A DNA stretch of 10,079 nucleotides. Origin: Candidatus Bipolaricaulota bacterium. Lineage in GTDB: Bacteria; Bipolaricaulota; Bipolaricaulia; UBA7950; UBA9294. Under the pieces are notes generated by a model. That model was not told the DNA's origin and ran no database searches. It saw only the letters and a list, made by a program, of their open reading frames with translations. Of this stretch, positions 1 through 6,906 are shown piece by piece (within the stretch, counting starts at the first letter, position 1; every line of letters begins with the position of its first letter). The translations under genes and the position numbers were made by a program. The stretch covers positions 1-10,079 of the forward strand of contig RXOA01000112.1 in assembly GCA_003979035.1 (NCBI GenBank), given 5' to 3'.

Positions 1-934
1 CCGAGGTGTCATGAAGCGACGGAATCCCCTGCACACCGGTCGCTTCGCCGAGTCGCACACCGAATAGGACAATGTGGTTGCCAACTCCGCTGGAATATGC
101 CCGCTCGAGCACTAGCAGATCAAACTGAGGAAGAAGATCGCCGGGATCGAGCATCGCCACGACGCCGTTGTCGGCATATGTTCCGTCGGTCGGATAGACA
201 AAGATCGGTTCGGTGAGGTACGCGTACTCGGCGATGACGCTGGGAGTCTGAGCGGTCAGATCGTAGCAACTGATGCGGATCCAGGTTCCTTCCTCCACCC
301 CCGCCATCGGTCCGTCCTGGACCAGCGCCTGTTCGTTGGCCACATAGAGGCATTCGCCGTCCGTCGACAGCGCCATCGCCTCAAACGCCAGATTGGAGCG
401 AACACCGTTCCCCAAGCTGGGGATGAAGCGATCGGGGACGGGGATTTCCCCCAACCAATCGCCATCAAGATCGAACGTCCGAATCCAGGGAAGACCATCA
501 CGATCTCGTTCCGAGCTGACAATGATTCGATCGTCGGGAAGCAGCACGACTTCTTCAGCATCGATCTCGCCGCTACCGTACGCGGTTCTCCCCGGTCCTG
601 GATCCGCATCCAGCAACGTGACATCAAGAATCGCGACGTCTGCAATCCCATGGCTGTCCGCATCGATCTCCAAGGTGAACAGCTTCCCTGGAGTCCCGGC
701 GTCGCCGCGGTTATCAGACACGGCGTAGTACACATCCCGTTGGGCATCGTAGGCCAATCCCGAGAGTTCGCCAACGGCCATTTCACCGTACGTCCAGGCA
801 TCGCCTGCTATCTCCCAGCTCCCGAGATAGCCGAAGTCAACGTCCGATCCCCGATCATCGTCCCACGGGCCGAACAGCACGACACCCGCGCCGATCACGA
901 GAAGAAGCCCGACCCCCACCGCGATCTTCCACAT
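1..934 (-). CDS. Exported esterase-like-phytase family protein (C-terminus beyond the window)
   Basis: Translating leftward from ATG 934-932 gives 311 open codons that run off the left edge, so the C-terminus is missing. An AAGGAGGGGG ribosome binding site lies just upstream of the ATG. Residues 4-21 form one hydrophobic helix with no lipobox cysteine, so the protein is either signal-peptide exported or N-terminally anchored outside the cytoplasm. The rest matches the pattern of the 'esterase-like activity of phytase' family (PF13449), which adopts a beta-propeller-like fold: ELSGLAYD and YYAVSDNRGD (56-78), IDAEEVVLLPDDRIIVSSER (124-143), NLAFEAMALS (181-190), LYVANEQAL (196-204) and LLVLERAYSSG (273-283). 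Family members often run to 330-400 residues, so perhaps 20-90 residues are absent. Substrates of this family are poorly defined, and phosphoester hydrolysis is inferred from the family name only. It follows the protease gene but is separated from it by a terminator and a candidate promoter, so it is probably transcribed alone. Confidence 0.82.
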   Translation of the reverse strand, partial: MWKIAVGVGLLLVIGAGVVLFGPWDDDRGSDVDFGYLGSWEIAGDAWTYGEMAVGELSGLAYDAQRDVYYAVSDNRGDAGTPGKLFTLEIDADSHGIADVAILDVTLLDADPGPGRTAYGSGEIDAEEVVLLPDDRIIVSSERDRDGLPWIRTFDLDGDWLGEIPVPDRFIPSLGNGVRSNLAFEAMALSTDGECLYVANEQALVQDGPMAGVEEGTWIRISCYDLTAQTPSVIAEYAYLTEPIFVYPTDGTYADNGVVAMLDPGDLLPQFDLLVLERAYSSGVGNHIVLFGVRLGEATGVQGIPSLHDTS

Positions 935-978
935 CTCCCCCTCCTTGTCCGATGATCCATCCAACCTGAAGCCCTTGG

Positions 979-1007
979 ATTCCACACTGAACGGCACAAG
1001 AAGTCAA
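979..1007 (-). promoter_or_regulatory. Candidate sigma70-type promoter for the phytase-like gene
   Basis: On the minus strand TTGACT (1007-1002, 5 of 6 to consensus) is followed after exactly 17 bases by TGGAAT (984-979, 4 of 6). It lies between the protease terminator and the phytase-like start codon and would give a leader of roughly 40 bases. Spacing and position support it; the -10 is imperfect. Confidence 0.5.
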
Positions 1008-1030
1008 GCCTCGACTGGATGCTTCGAGAG

Positions 1031-1061
1031 AAAAACGGGCCCGGGCTTGGAGCCGGGCCCG
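1031..1061 (-). terminator. Rho-independent terminator of the subtilisin-like protease gene
   Basis: Read leftward, CGGGCCCGGCT (1061-1051) pairs with AGCCCGGGCCCG (1047-1036) around a 3-base loop. The stem is 11 bp and very GC-rich with one bulged base, and five T residues (1035-1031) follow directly. It begins 29 bases after the protease stop codon. This is the clearest regulatory structure in the window and separates the protease from the phytase-like gene. Confidence 0.9.
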
Positions 1062-1090
1062 CTTCATCTTGTTGATCTCGCTCGATTCCG

Positions 1091-2434
1091 CTACGGCGAG
1101 ACGGCGTTCGCTGCGTTGACACGTCCGTAGCCGTACTCGACGTCCTGACCTGGTTTCCCCAGATCGTCCGCGCTCGCCCGCAGTTCCCGGAGCACATGCG
1201 AGGGCTTCATCTCGCCTCCACCGGCTTCGATGATCAGGGCCGCCACACCGGCAACGTGTGGTGCCGCCTGGCTGGTTCCGGAAGCGAACGTGAACCCTCC
1301 TGGCGAACAACTCAGAACCATGTCGTAGTACCAATTCGGATCGATTCCGTAGAGTTGAGCGTCGCCACCGGGCGCCGCGAAGTCGACTTGCGGGCCGTAG
1401 TTGCTGTAGGAGGCAAGCAGATCGAGATCCGTATTCGGATCATACCACCATCCGACCGGGCCTGTTGCCGAAACGCAGATGCCGTTCCCGATGTCCGATG
1501 GGACATGAAGGATCCCCGAATCGCCTAGGCCATCCCACGCATCGTTCCCGGCAGAGCAAACGACGACCACGCCGTGCTGGTAGGCGTAGTTGACCGCCTT
1601 TCTCACCAGGTTGATGAACGCATTCGCCTCGTTGGCCGGAACCTCCCAATGGGCGACGTAGCCGCCGAGGCTCATGTTGATGATGTCCGCTCCCGCGTCC
1701 ACTGCATGGAGGATCCCCGCCAGCGTCCAATCGAAGTAGCCGACGATCTCATCCGGATTGTCAGGATCGGCGCCGAACACCTTCACTGAGATGATTTCGG
1801 CGTTCGGGGCGACGCCGATCACTCCGTACTCATTGTCTGCAGCCGCGACAATCCCTGCGACATGGGTCCCGTGCCAGTGAACAGGATCCAGGGTTGCATC
1901 CCACGGGACCATGGACACGCTGCTTCCGACATCGACATTGTCAATAAGGTCAGGATGGGAACTATCGACACCTGTATCCAGAATCGCCACGCGAACACCA
2001 TCACCTGTATACCCCGTATCCCATGCACCCGGAGCATCGATTGCCTGAAGCGGCCATTGAAGCCAAGAATAGGGCTCGTCGTCACCGATCGACTCCGTAG
2101 ACAATTCGACGGACCGCGGAACAGCCAGATCAAACGCAAGATTCCGCAGGACGGCGGACACGCCAGGGAGGCTGCCCACCCGTTGGATGCAGCTATCGTC
2201 TCCTTCCACGACAACGACGCCAATTTCCTCCAGCACGTTGACCACGACGCCTCCCGCAGCTTCCACGGAAGCTTCGAGATTGGGCGGGATCCGCACGAAC
2301 TCCAGGATGTACTGCTGGCTCACGCCTTCCGACATCGGCATCATGCTCCCCTCAGGCTGGAACAACGCACAACCGCCGAGGAGCAGTGCAACCACTGCCG
2401 CAACCATCGCTCCGATCATCACCCGTTTTCGCAT
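1091..2434 (-). CDS. Subtilisin-like serine protease (S8 family) lipoprotein
   Basis: This 447-residue extracytoplasmic protease starts at ATG 2434, chosen because AAAGGAGG lies a few bases upstream and a signal sequence begins exactly there; the frame stays open further upstream but into the exonuclease gene. Residues 1-22 form a lipoprotein signal with lipobox LGGC (Cys22). Residues about 41-103 resemble an I9 inhibitor/chaperone prodomain. The catalytic domain carries the full triad: Asp153 in VAILDTGVD, His188 in HGTHVAG and Ser388 in GTSQAAPHVAG, with the oxyanion-hole Asn297 in CSAGN. The C-terminus stops soon after the fold (YGYGRVNAANAV, 434-445), with no extra domains. It probably degrades or processes proteins at the cell surface or in the periplasm; the substrate is unknown. 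It has its own promoter (2489-2518) and terminator (1031-1061), so it is a single-gene unit. Confidence 0.95.
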   Translation of the reverse strand: MRKRVMIGAMVAAVVALLLGGCALFQPEGSMMPMSEGVSQQYILEFVRIPPNLEASVEAAGGVVVNVLEEIGVVVVEGDDSCIQRVGSLPGVSAVLRNLAFDLAVPRSVELSTESIGDDEPYSWLQWPLQAIDAPGAWDTGYTGDGVRVAILDTGVDSSHPDLIDNVDVGSSVSMVPWDATLDPVHWHGTHVAGIVAAADNEYGVIGVAPNAEIISVKVFGADPDNPDEIVGYFDWTLAGILHAVDAGADIINMSLGGYVAHWEVPANEANAFINLVRKAVNYAYQHGVVVVCSAGNDAWDGLGDSGILHVPSDIGNGICVSATGPVGWWYDPNTDLDLLASYSNYGPQVDFAAPGGDAQLYGIDPNWYYDMVLSCSPGGFTFASGTSQAAPHVAGVAALIIEAGGGEMKPSHVLRELRASADDLGKPGQDVEYGYGRVNAANAVSP

Positions 2435-2488
2435 GTTTCCTCCTTTCCCTAAGTTCTGCGGGCAACCATCCGCTGCGCCGTTCATTCT

Positions 2489-2518
2489 CTTATAGGACAT
2501 CGTGCGAAGCGACGTCAA
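2489..2518 (-). promoter_or_regulatory. Promoter of the subtilisin-like protease gene
   Basis: On the minus strand TTGACG (2518-2513, 5 of 6) is followed by an 18-base spacer and TATAAG (2494-2489, 5 of 6). It lies in the 131-base gap between the exonuclease stop and the protease ATG, giving a leader of about 50 bases that ends in an AGGGAAAGGAGG ribosome binding site. This is the best promoter match in the window. Confidence 0.65.
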
Positions 2519-2565
2519 CAGGGACTCCTGTTCTGAGACGTGAGGTCGGCGAGCAGCGCGCACAC

Positions 2566-3189
2566 CTAGAACGAGAACAGCGGCTCCATCGGTTCGATCG
2601 AACGCCTGGCCTGCTCCAGCGCCGCATCGACCACGGCAAGGGTGGTCAGCGTATCTCCAAGCGCGTCGTGAGCGTCGATCTGCGCAACCCCGTAGAACTG
2701 CGCCGCGGATGACAACCGTTGCCACCGGTACGACAATCTTCGGTTGTCCCATTCCCCATAGATCTGCGCAAACCAGATCATGACGCACCACGGCTCGAAC
2801 TGCGGCGCAGCAAGCTTGTATTGGGCACACGTGTTGCGGATGACCTGCATGTCGTACGTTGAATTGTAGATCGCGACACGCCGGCCTTGAACCGCGTCGC
2901 AAAACGCGTCGTAGATCGTGGGAAATGTCGGCGCATCGGCCAGATCGGCATCGCGAATCCCCGTGATCTCCGACGCGCCAGGCTCGATCGGTTTGCTCGG
3001 CCGCACACGTTCATTCAGCAGGACGTCCCCGCGACGGTCAATCACCGCAACGCTGATCATCTCGGGGTTATCGAGGCCTGTGGTCTCCGTATCGAGAACC
3101 ACGAATTCGTCCTTGGAGAGAAGCTCCCAGATCTCTCGATACGCTTGCTTGACATCTCCGCGATGGTTGCCGCCGTGTCGGTGAATCAC
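2566..3189 (-). CDS. DEDDh-type 3'-5' exonuclease (RNase T / DNA polymerase III epsilon fold)
   Basis: The product is about 207 residues. All three exonuclease motifs are visible: Exo I VLDTETTGL with Asp33 and Glu35, Exo II NSTYD with Asp113, and Exo III HDALGD with His174 and Asp179. This is the DEDDh set that binds two metal ions and removes nucleotides from 3' ends. I place the start at GTG 3189 because GGGGAAAGGAAA sits about 9 bases upstream. A TTG at 3270 would add 27 residues and close the gap to the helicase gene to 13 bases, but it lacks a good ribosome binding site, and the extra residues are basic and unconserved-looking. Length and simple architecture suggest a stand-alone repair or RNA/DNA-trimming nuclease, not the replicative proofreading subunit. 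It lies 94 bases downstream of the helicase on the same strand and is probably co-transcribed with it. Confidence 0.88.
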   Translation of the reverse strand: MIHRHGGNHRGDVKQAYREIWELLSKDEFVVLDTETTGLDNPEMISVAVIDRRGDVLLNERVRPSKPIEPGASEITGIRDADLADAPTFPTIYDAFCDAVQGRRVAIYNSTYDMQVIRNTCAQYKLAAPQFEPWCVMIWFAQIYGEWDNRRLSYRWQRLSSAAQFYGVAQIDAHDALGDTLTTLAVVDAALEQARRSIEPMEPLFSF

Positions 3190-3283
3190 TGCAACGTTTC
3201 CTTTCCCCTGTTTTCCGCCCAATCGCGGCAGTCGCAAACCGGGAGAGGCACACATCCGGGCATCCCGCAACGCGACGTCTTCT

Positions 3284-5314
3284 CTATTCCCACATGGAAC
3301 GCATCCGCTCGGCGATGTTGCGGCGGATCACCGTATCGATCGTCAGCTCTTCTTCCGATTCGTCCACCGTGACCACTTCGTCCATCGTCGTGCGGACATC
3401 TTCGGTCAGAAACCGCGACGGCTGAGCATAGCTGTGGCGGTCACCGAGCGCATACCACTTCGAATAGTACCGCAAAGGCCACGTGACATAGAGGAAGTCA
3501 CGCGCCCGCGTTAACGCAACGTATGCCACTCGCAGCTCTTCTTCGATCTCTTCCTTCGATCCCGCCGCCATGTCCGAAGGCAGAAAACCGTCAGCAGCGT
3601 GGATCAGATACACAGCGTCCCACTCGCACCCCTTGGCGGAATGGATCGTCGACAACACCAGCCAATCCTCGTCGACAAACGGCGCTCCGGCAAGATCGCT
3701 GGTGGAATTCGGCGGATCGAGCTGCAAGTCGACGAGAAACTTGCGGCGCGATTTGTACCCCGATGCAATCTGTTCCAGGCTCTCCAGATCTCGGGAGCGC
3801 ACACGAGGATTCTCGTATAGTTTCTTCAGGATCGGCTCGTAGAACCGGCGAATGCGAGCGACCTGAGCCGCGGGCTCTTTGGTCCCCAGTGGAACCAGGT
3901 CGTCCACGAGAATCGACAACTCGGCCATCCGATCCCGCGCTGCAGGGGGAGCATCGAACGCTCCGATCGCCCGCGGATCAAACCGAGCCTCCGCGACGTG
4001 ATCGACCACGCGCGCCGCGCAGGCGGGGCCGACCCCGTCAAGCAGCTGCAGCACGCGGAACCACGCCATTTCGTCCCTCGGGTTCTCGAGGATGCGGAGA
4101 AACGAGATCGTGTCTTTGATGTGCGCCGCCTCCAGAAACCGAAGCCCGCCGTACTTGTGGTACGGGATGTCGCGTCGCGTCAGCTCCAGCTCAAGCGACG
4201 CCGAAAGATGCGACGCGCGGAACAAGACCGCTTGACGATGCAGCGGGATTCCCTGTTCGTAGTGCTCAAGAACGCGGCTAATGACGTACTCATCTTGCTG
4301 CGTCTCGTCCTTGCACATCACCAACTTCGGAGCTTCTCCGTCGCCACGGGCGCTCCACAGGTCCTTGGCGTAGCGCTGCGAGGACTGGGCGATGACGCGG
4401 TTGGTTGTTTCCAGAATCGGCGACACGGACCGGTAGTTCTGTTCCAGCTTGACGATCGTCGTGCCCGGGAACATCTGCGGAAAATCAAGCATGTTCCGCA
4501 CAGTGGCCGCGCGGAAACCGTAGATACTCTGTGCATCGTCGCCGACCACCATGATCCCGCCTTCGGGACGGTACATGCCGCGGAGGATCTCCGCTTGGAC
4601 GCGATTGGTGTCTTGGTACTCATCGACAAGGATGTGATCGAACTGTCCCGCAATCTGCTCCGCCGACTCCACATCGCGGACGAGCTCCGCCCAATAGAGA
4701 AGGAGATCGTCGTAGTCGAGGACGTTCCTCTTCTGCTTGCGGGAGACATACTGCTTGAAGATCGTCTTCAGCTCGGCCTCCCACTCGGCGCACCAGGGGA
4801 AGTAGCGTTCCAGGACCAGCGGGAGATCGTCCTTGCCGTTCACGCAGCGCGAGTAAATCCCTAGGCATGTGGACTTGCGCGGAAACCGTTTCTCGCGGCT
4901 GTGCAGCCCCATGTCGTGACGGATGAGATTGATCAGATCCTCGGAATCTCCTTGATCGAGCACGGTGAAGTCTCGCCGCAGTCCCACCATCTTGCTGTAG
5001 CGTCGCAGAAGGCGATTGGCGATGGCGTGAAACGTTCCTCCCCACACTCGTCCGGTTGTCGGCGCACCACGATGCATGATCGCCGACGCTCGTGAAAGCA
5101 TCTCTTGCGCGGCGCGGCGCGTGAACGTCAACAGCAGAATCTTCTCCGGGTCCACCCCTTCGGCAATGAGATACGCGACGCGATAGGCAAGCGTCTTGGT
5201 CTTGCCGCTGCCCGCTCCCGCCACGACAAGGAGCGGACCCTCTCGATGCGCCACCGCCGCCCGCTGCTGAGGATTGAGATCCTCCAGCCAGGGGTAGGTC
5301 GTTTGCTCGGCCAT
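3284..5314 (-). CDS. UvrD/PcrA-type ATP-dependent 3'-5' DNA helicase (superfamily 1A)
   Basis: This 676-residue helicase has the complete SF1A motif series: an N-terminal Q-motif-like LNPQQRAAV (13-21), Walker A AGAGSGKT (32-39), motif Ia LLTFTRRAAQEM (61-72), GTFHAIANRLL (93-103), motif II DEYQDT (231-236), motif III GDDAQSIYGFRAA (258-270), motif IV QNYRS (292-296), motif V IHSAKGCEWDAVYL (557-570) and motif VI VAYVALTRAR (606-615), which supplies the arginine finger. These proteins unwind DNA 3' to 5' during excision and mismatch repair or displace proteins from DNA. At 676 residues it is a little shorter than typical UvrD/PcrA (about 720-770), and I see no extended C-terminal interaction region. 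The ATG at 5314 has only a weak upstream GAGGGTGGTGAAG. The exonuclease follows on the same strand. Whether it is the cell's main UvrD or a paralogue cannot be told from this window. Confidence 0.95.
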   Translation of the reverse strand: MAEQTTYPWLEDLNPQQRAAVAHREGPLLVVAGAGSGKTKTLAYRVAYLIAEGVDPEKILLLTFTRRAAQEMLSRASAIMHRGAPTTGRVWGGTFHAIANRLLRRYSKMVGLRRDFTVLDQGDSEDLINLIRHDMGLHSREKRFPRKSTCLGIYSRCVNGKDDLPLVLERYFPWCAEWEAELKTIFKQYVSRKQKRNVLDYDDLLLYWAELVRDVESAEQIAGQFDHILVDEYQDTNRVQAEILRGMYRPEGGIMVVGDDAQSIYGFRAATVRNMLDFPQMFPGTTIVKLEQNYRSVSPILETTNRVIAQSSQRYAKDLWSARGDGEAPKLVMCKDETQQDEYVISRVLEHYEQGIPLHRQAVLFRASHLSASLELELTRRDIPYHKYGGLRFLEAAHIKDTISFLRILENPRDEMAWFRVLQLLDGVGPACAARVVDHVAEARFDPRAIGAFDAPPAARDRMAELSILVDDLVPLGTKEPAAQVARIRRFYEPILKKLYENPRVRSRDLESLEQIASGYKSRRKFLVDLQLDPPNSTSDLAGAPFVDEDWLVLSTIHSAKGCEWDAVYLIHAADGFLPSDMAAGSKEEIEEELRVAYVALTRARDFLYVTWPLRYYSKWYALGDRHSYAQPSRFLTEDVRTTMDEVVTVDESEEELTIDTVIRRNIAERMRSMWE

Positions 5315-5408
5315 GCCCGCTTCACCACCCTCGAGTAAGTCGCAATTTCACATCTCAAGTGCGTCGAGGTCCGGGACGCTACGGGAAACCGGCACTCGGC
5401 GCCCGGTC

Positions 5409-5437
5409 ATTGTGGCCAAGCGTTGGAAGCGAGTCAA
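5409..5437 (-). promoter_or_regulatory. Candidate promoter for the helicase-exonuclease operon
   Basis: On the minus strand TTGACT (5437-5432, 5 of 6) is followed after 17 bases by CACAAT (5414-5409, 4 of 6). It would yield a leader of about 90 bases before the helicase ATG. Its -35 element lies back-to-back with a -35-like box on the plus strand. Confidence 0.45.
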
Positions 5438-5446
5438 CTACTTGAC
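5433..5446. repeat. Inverted repeat GTCAA-ctac-TTGAC between divergent promoters
   Basis: The perfect dyad GTCAA-N4-TTGAC sits in the 192-base gap between the leftward helicase gene and the rightward membrane-protein gene. The two arms are also the cores of the outward-facing candidate -35 boxes, so this may simply be two promoters abutting or an operator over both. Confidence 0.35.
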
Positions 5447-5470
5447 GCCACCTCCTCGCTTGTCCATGCT
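5442..5470 (+). promoter_or_regulatory. Weak candidate promoter for the membrane protein / molybdoenzyme pair
   Basis: TTGACG (5442-5447, 5 of 6) is followed by a 17-base spacer and CATGCT (5465-5470, only 3 of 6). Position is right, about 35 bases before the chosen start, but the -10 match is poor, so this is tentative. Confidence 0.28.
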
Positions 5471-5506
5471 GGAACTCGGAGCCAATCGCAGCGAGGGAGG
5501 AACCGG

Positions 5507-5827
5507 TTGCGCCTGGAAGGATGGCTGTTTCGTATCGCACGGTGGGCGGGATGGTTGCTGCTTCCGCTGGTGTTGCTTCAGTTTCTCACCGGCTATGCCA
5601 TCCTCCACCCCCGGATTTTCGCCGGCCTGATCGGCAAAGTGTCGGCGTTCCGAGGCCACGCGGAGATCCAGGTGGCAACCATGGTCCTTTTTGTCGTTCA
5701 CTGCATCCCCTACTGCGCTTCCGCACTTCGGCGGATCCACGTCTGGCGCCGGCTGTCGATCATCGTGCCCGCGGCTCTCGGGCTGGGACTGATCGGCTTC
5801 GTGGCCTACCTTTATTGGTTGGGGTAG
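5507..5827 (+). CDS. Three-helix histidine-rich membrane protein, putative heme-b partner of the molybdoenzyme
   Basis: The product is 106 residues. I chose TTG 5507 because GCGAGGGAGGAA ends 4 bases before it and a membrane protein begins there (MRLEGWLFRIARW). The frame is open upstream to TTG 5423, but that start has no ribosome binding site and adds 28 polar residues. Predicted helices span residues about 14-33, 55-72 and 83-104. Histidines fall at 34, 51, 65 and 78; His51 and His65 have 13 residues between them, a spacing used by bis-histidine heme ligands in cytochrome b helices. I do not recognise a named family with certainty. The next gene, 24 bases downstream on the same strand, encodes a sulfite-oxidase-fold enzyme, and such enzymes often pair with a heme-b quinone-linked membrane subunit (the YedZ/MsrQ principle). 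Heme binding and electron transfer are inferences. It could instead be an unrelated small membrane protein. Confidence 0.72.
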   Translation: MRLEGWLFRIARWAGWLLLPLVLLQFLTGYAILHPRIFAGLIGKVSAFRGHAEIQVATMVLFVVHCIPYCASALRRIHVWRRLSIIVPAALGLGLIGFVAYLYWLG

Positions 5828-5851
5828 TGCGCCCCGGCCATGGGAGACAAG

Positions 5852-6571
5852 ATGACCAAACGATTGTGCCGCCTGCTGATCCTCGGGCTTGTGATCGGCT
5901 TGTTGCCGATCGGCTGTTCGCGCCGGGCTGACGAGGACGAAGGCGTTTCCGTCGTGGAGATCCGAGAGTACCAGGGCGAGCGTCTCGGCTCGGTGGCGGA
6001 TTTCCGCGAGAACTCCATCCGCGGCCCCCAGGAGATCGACGAAGCGGCCTACCGGTTGACCATCGACGGGCTGGTGGCGATTCCGCTGTCGCTGTCGCTC
6101 GAGCAGCTCTCCGGATACGCCCGCACGCAGAAGCTAATTACGCTCTACTGCGTAGATGGATGGGACGTCACGGCGTTGTGGGAGGGAATCCGCATGCGAG
6201 ACCTGCTGGAGCAGGCACAGATCGACGGCGCGGCAACGACCGTCATCTTCCACGCCGAAGACGGTTACACCACATCGCTCCCGCTCTCGTACGTGCTGGA
6301 AGGCGATCTGATCATCGCCGACCGGATCAACGACATACCGCTTCCCATGGAGCAGGGCTGGCCGTTTCAACTGGTCGCCGAGGATCGCTGGGGATACAAG
6401 TGGATCCGGTGGCTGGTGCGAATCGAGCTCTCCGAGGATGAAGCCTACCGCGGCTACTGGGAGAGCCGCGGCTACAACAACCCCGGCGATCGCACGATCC
6501 CGATGTTTGAGGACGTCCCGCAACAAGGAGAGCCGGAGCTAACTCTACCCGGCGTTCCGGGGGCGACGTGA
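5852..6571 (+). CDS. Molybdopterin-dependent oxidoreductase, sulfite oxidase fold, lipoprotein-like
   Basis: The product is 239 residues from ATG 5852, preferred over ATG 5840 because GGGAGACAAG lies just upstream. An N-terminal hydrophobic segment (8-21) ends in PIGC (Cys22), a lipobox-like site with an unusual proline at -3. The catalytic domain spans about 65-195: TLYCVDGWDVTALWEGI (97-113) holds Cys100, the expected molybdenum ligand, followed by LLEQA, HAEDGYTTSLPL (134-145), and the closing motif GWPFQLVAED..GYKWIRWLVRIEL (169-193) typical of PF00174. The family transfers oxygen atoms or reduces oxidised substrates such as sulfoxides; the substrate here is unknown. It lacks the dimerisation domain of true sulfite oxidases and is shorter than MsrP. 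There is no twin-arginine motif before the hydrophobic segment, which is odd for an exported molybdoenzyme. It probably works with the membrane protein encoded just upstream. Confidence 0.88.
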   Translation: MTKRLCRLLILGLVIGLLPIGCSRRADEDEGVSVVEIREYQGERLGSVADFRENSIRGPQEIDEAAYRLTIDGLVAIPLSLSLEQLSGYARTQKLITLYCVDGWDVTALWEGIRMRDLLEQAQIDGAATTVIFHAEDGYTTSLPLSYVLEGDLIIADRINDIPLPMEQGWPFQLVAEDRWGYKWIRWLVRIELSEDEAYRGYWESRGYNNPGDRTIPMFEDVPQQGEPELTLPGVPGAT

Positions 6572-6597
6572 AGCCGGCCTCTCCATGTGAACGAAAT

Positions 6598-6624
6598 ATC
6601 CGTCGACACCTAGTGCCGACGGAT
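6598..6624. terminator. Hairpin between convergent genes, possible shared terminator
   Basis: ATCCGTCG (6598-6605) pairs with CGACGGAT (6617-6624); inside, CAC pairs with GTG across one mismatch, leaving a 3-base loop. Read leftward it is followed by ATTTCG, a weak U-rich stretch; read rightward there is no T run. It follows the molybdoenzyme stop by 26 bases, and the stop codon of the 71-residue gene (6612-6610) lies inside its loop. Confidence 0.45.
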
Positions 6625-6825
6625 GCGCGCCCGCGAACCAATGCCGACCCAGGAAAACAGAATGATGATCAGGAACCATAACCCCGCCGACTGCCAATAC
6701 GACAGCTTCACAAGCAAACCGAGGTGATCGACGACAATGCTGTTCCAGAGGATCTGAATGATGAAGCTGAAAAAGAAAAACGCCCCGATCCCGCCACCCG
6801 TGATGATCCCGCCAAACCATTTCAT
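6610..6825 (-). CDS. Small two-helix membrane protein of unknown function
   Basis: The product is 71 residues from ATG 6825, supported by a near-perfect AAGGAGG about 6 bases upstream. The frame is open further upstream but enters non-hydrophobic, low-quality sequence. Helices span about residues 11-30 (phenylalanine and isoleucine rich) and 45-62, and a short basic tail (RARIRRH) should lie in the cytoplasm. The arrangement LWN, a short LGL segment, then YWQSAGL and IILF resembles a loosely defined class of small bacterial membrane proteins with a W..GL..L..ILF second helix; no function is known to me. It is converged on by the molybdoenzyme gene and divergent from the GNAT-VanZ gene, so it is likely a single-gene transcript. 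Confidence 0.75.
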   Translation of the reverse strand: MKWFGGIITGGGIGAFFFFSFIIQILWNSIVVDHLGLLVKLSYWQSAGLWFLIIILFSWVGIGSRARIRRH

Positions 6826-6906
6826 GGCCGCCTCCTTGTCCTCTTTCGATCTTAGCGCCGGTAGGTGCCCGTTCGGCGCTGCTCGGTTCATTCTCCGAGT
6901 CCCCAT

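Noticed and set aside
1862..2452. A 196-codon plus-strand open frame
   Set aside because: It is antisense to the subtilisin-like gene, lacks a ribosome binding site and is rich in His/Arg/Pro as expected for an antisense shadow.
2435..2902. Upstream extension of the protease frame by 156 codons
   Set aside because: The extension runs through the promoter and the exonuclease gene in another frame, while a strong ribosome binding site and lipoprotein signal start at 2434.
3998..4864. A 288-codon plus-strand open frame
   Set aside because: It lies wholly antisense to the helicase gene, whose motifs on the minus strand are complete. Its product has no recognisable fold and is a by-product of high GC.
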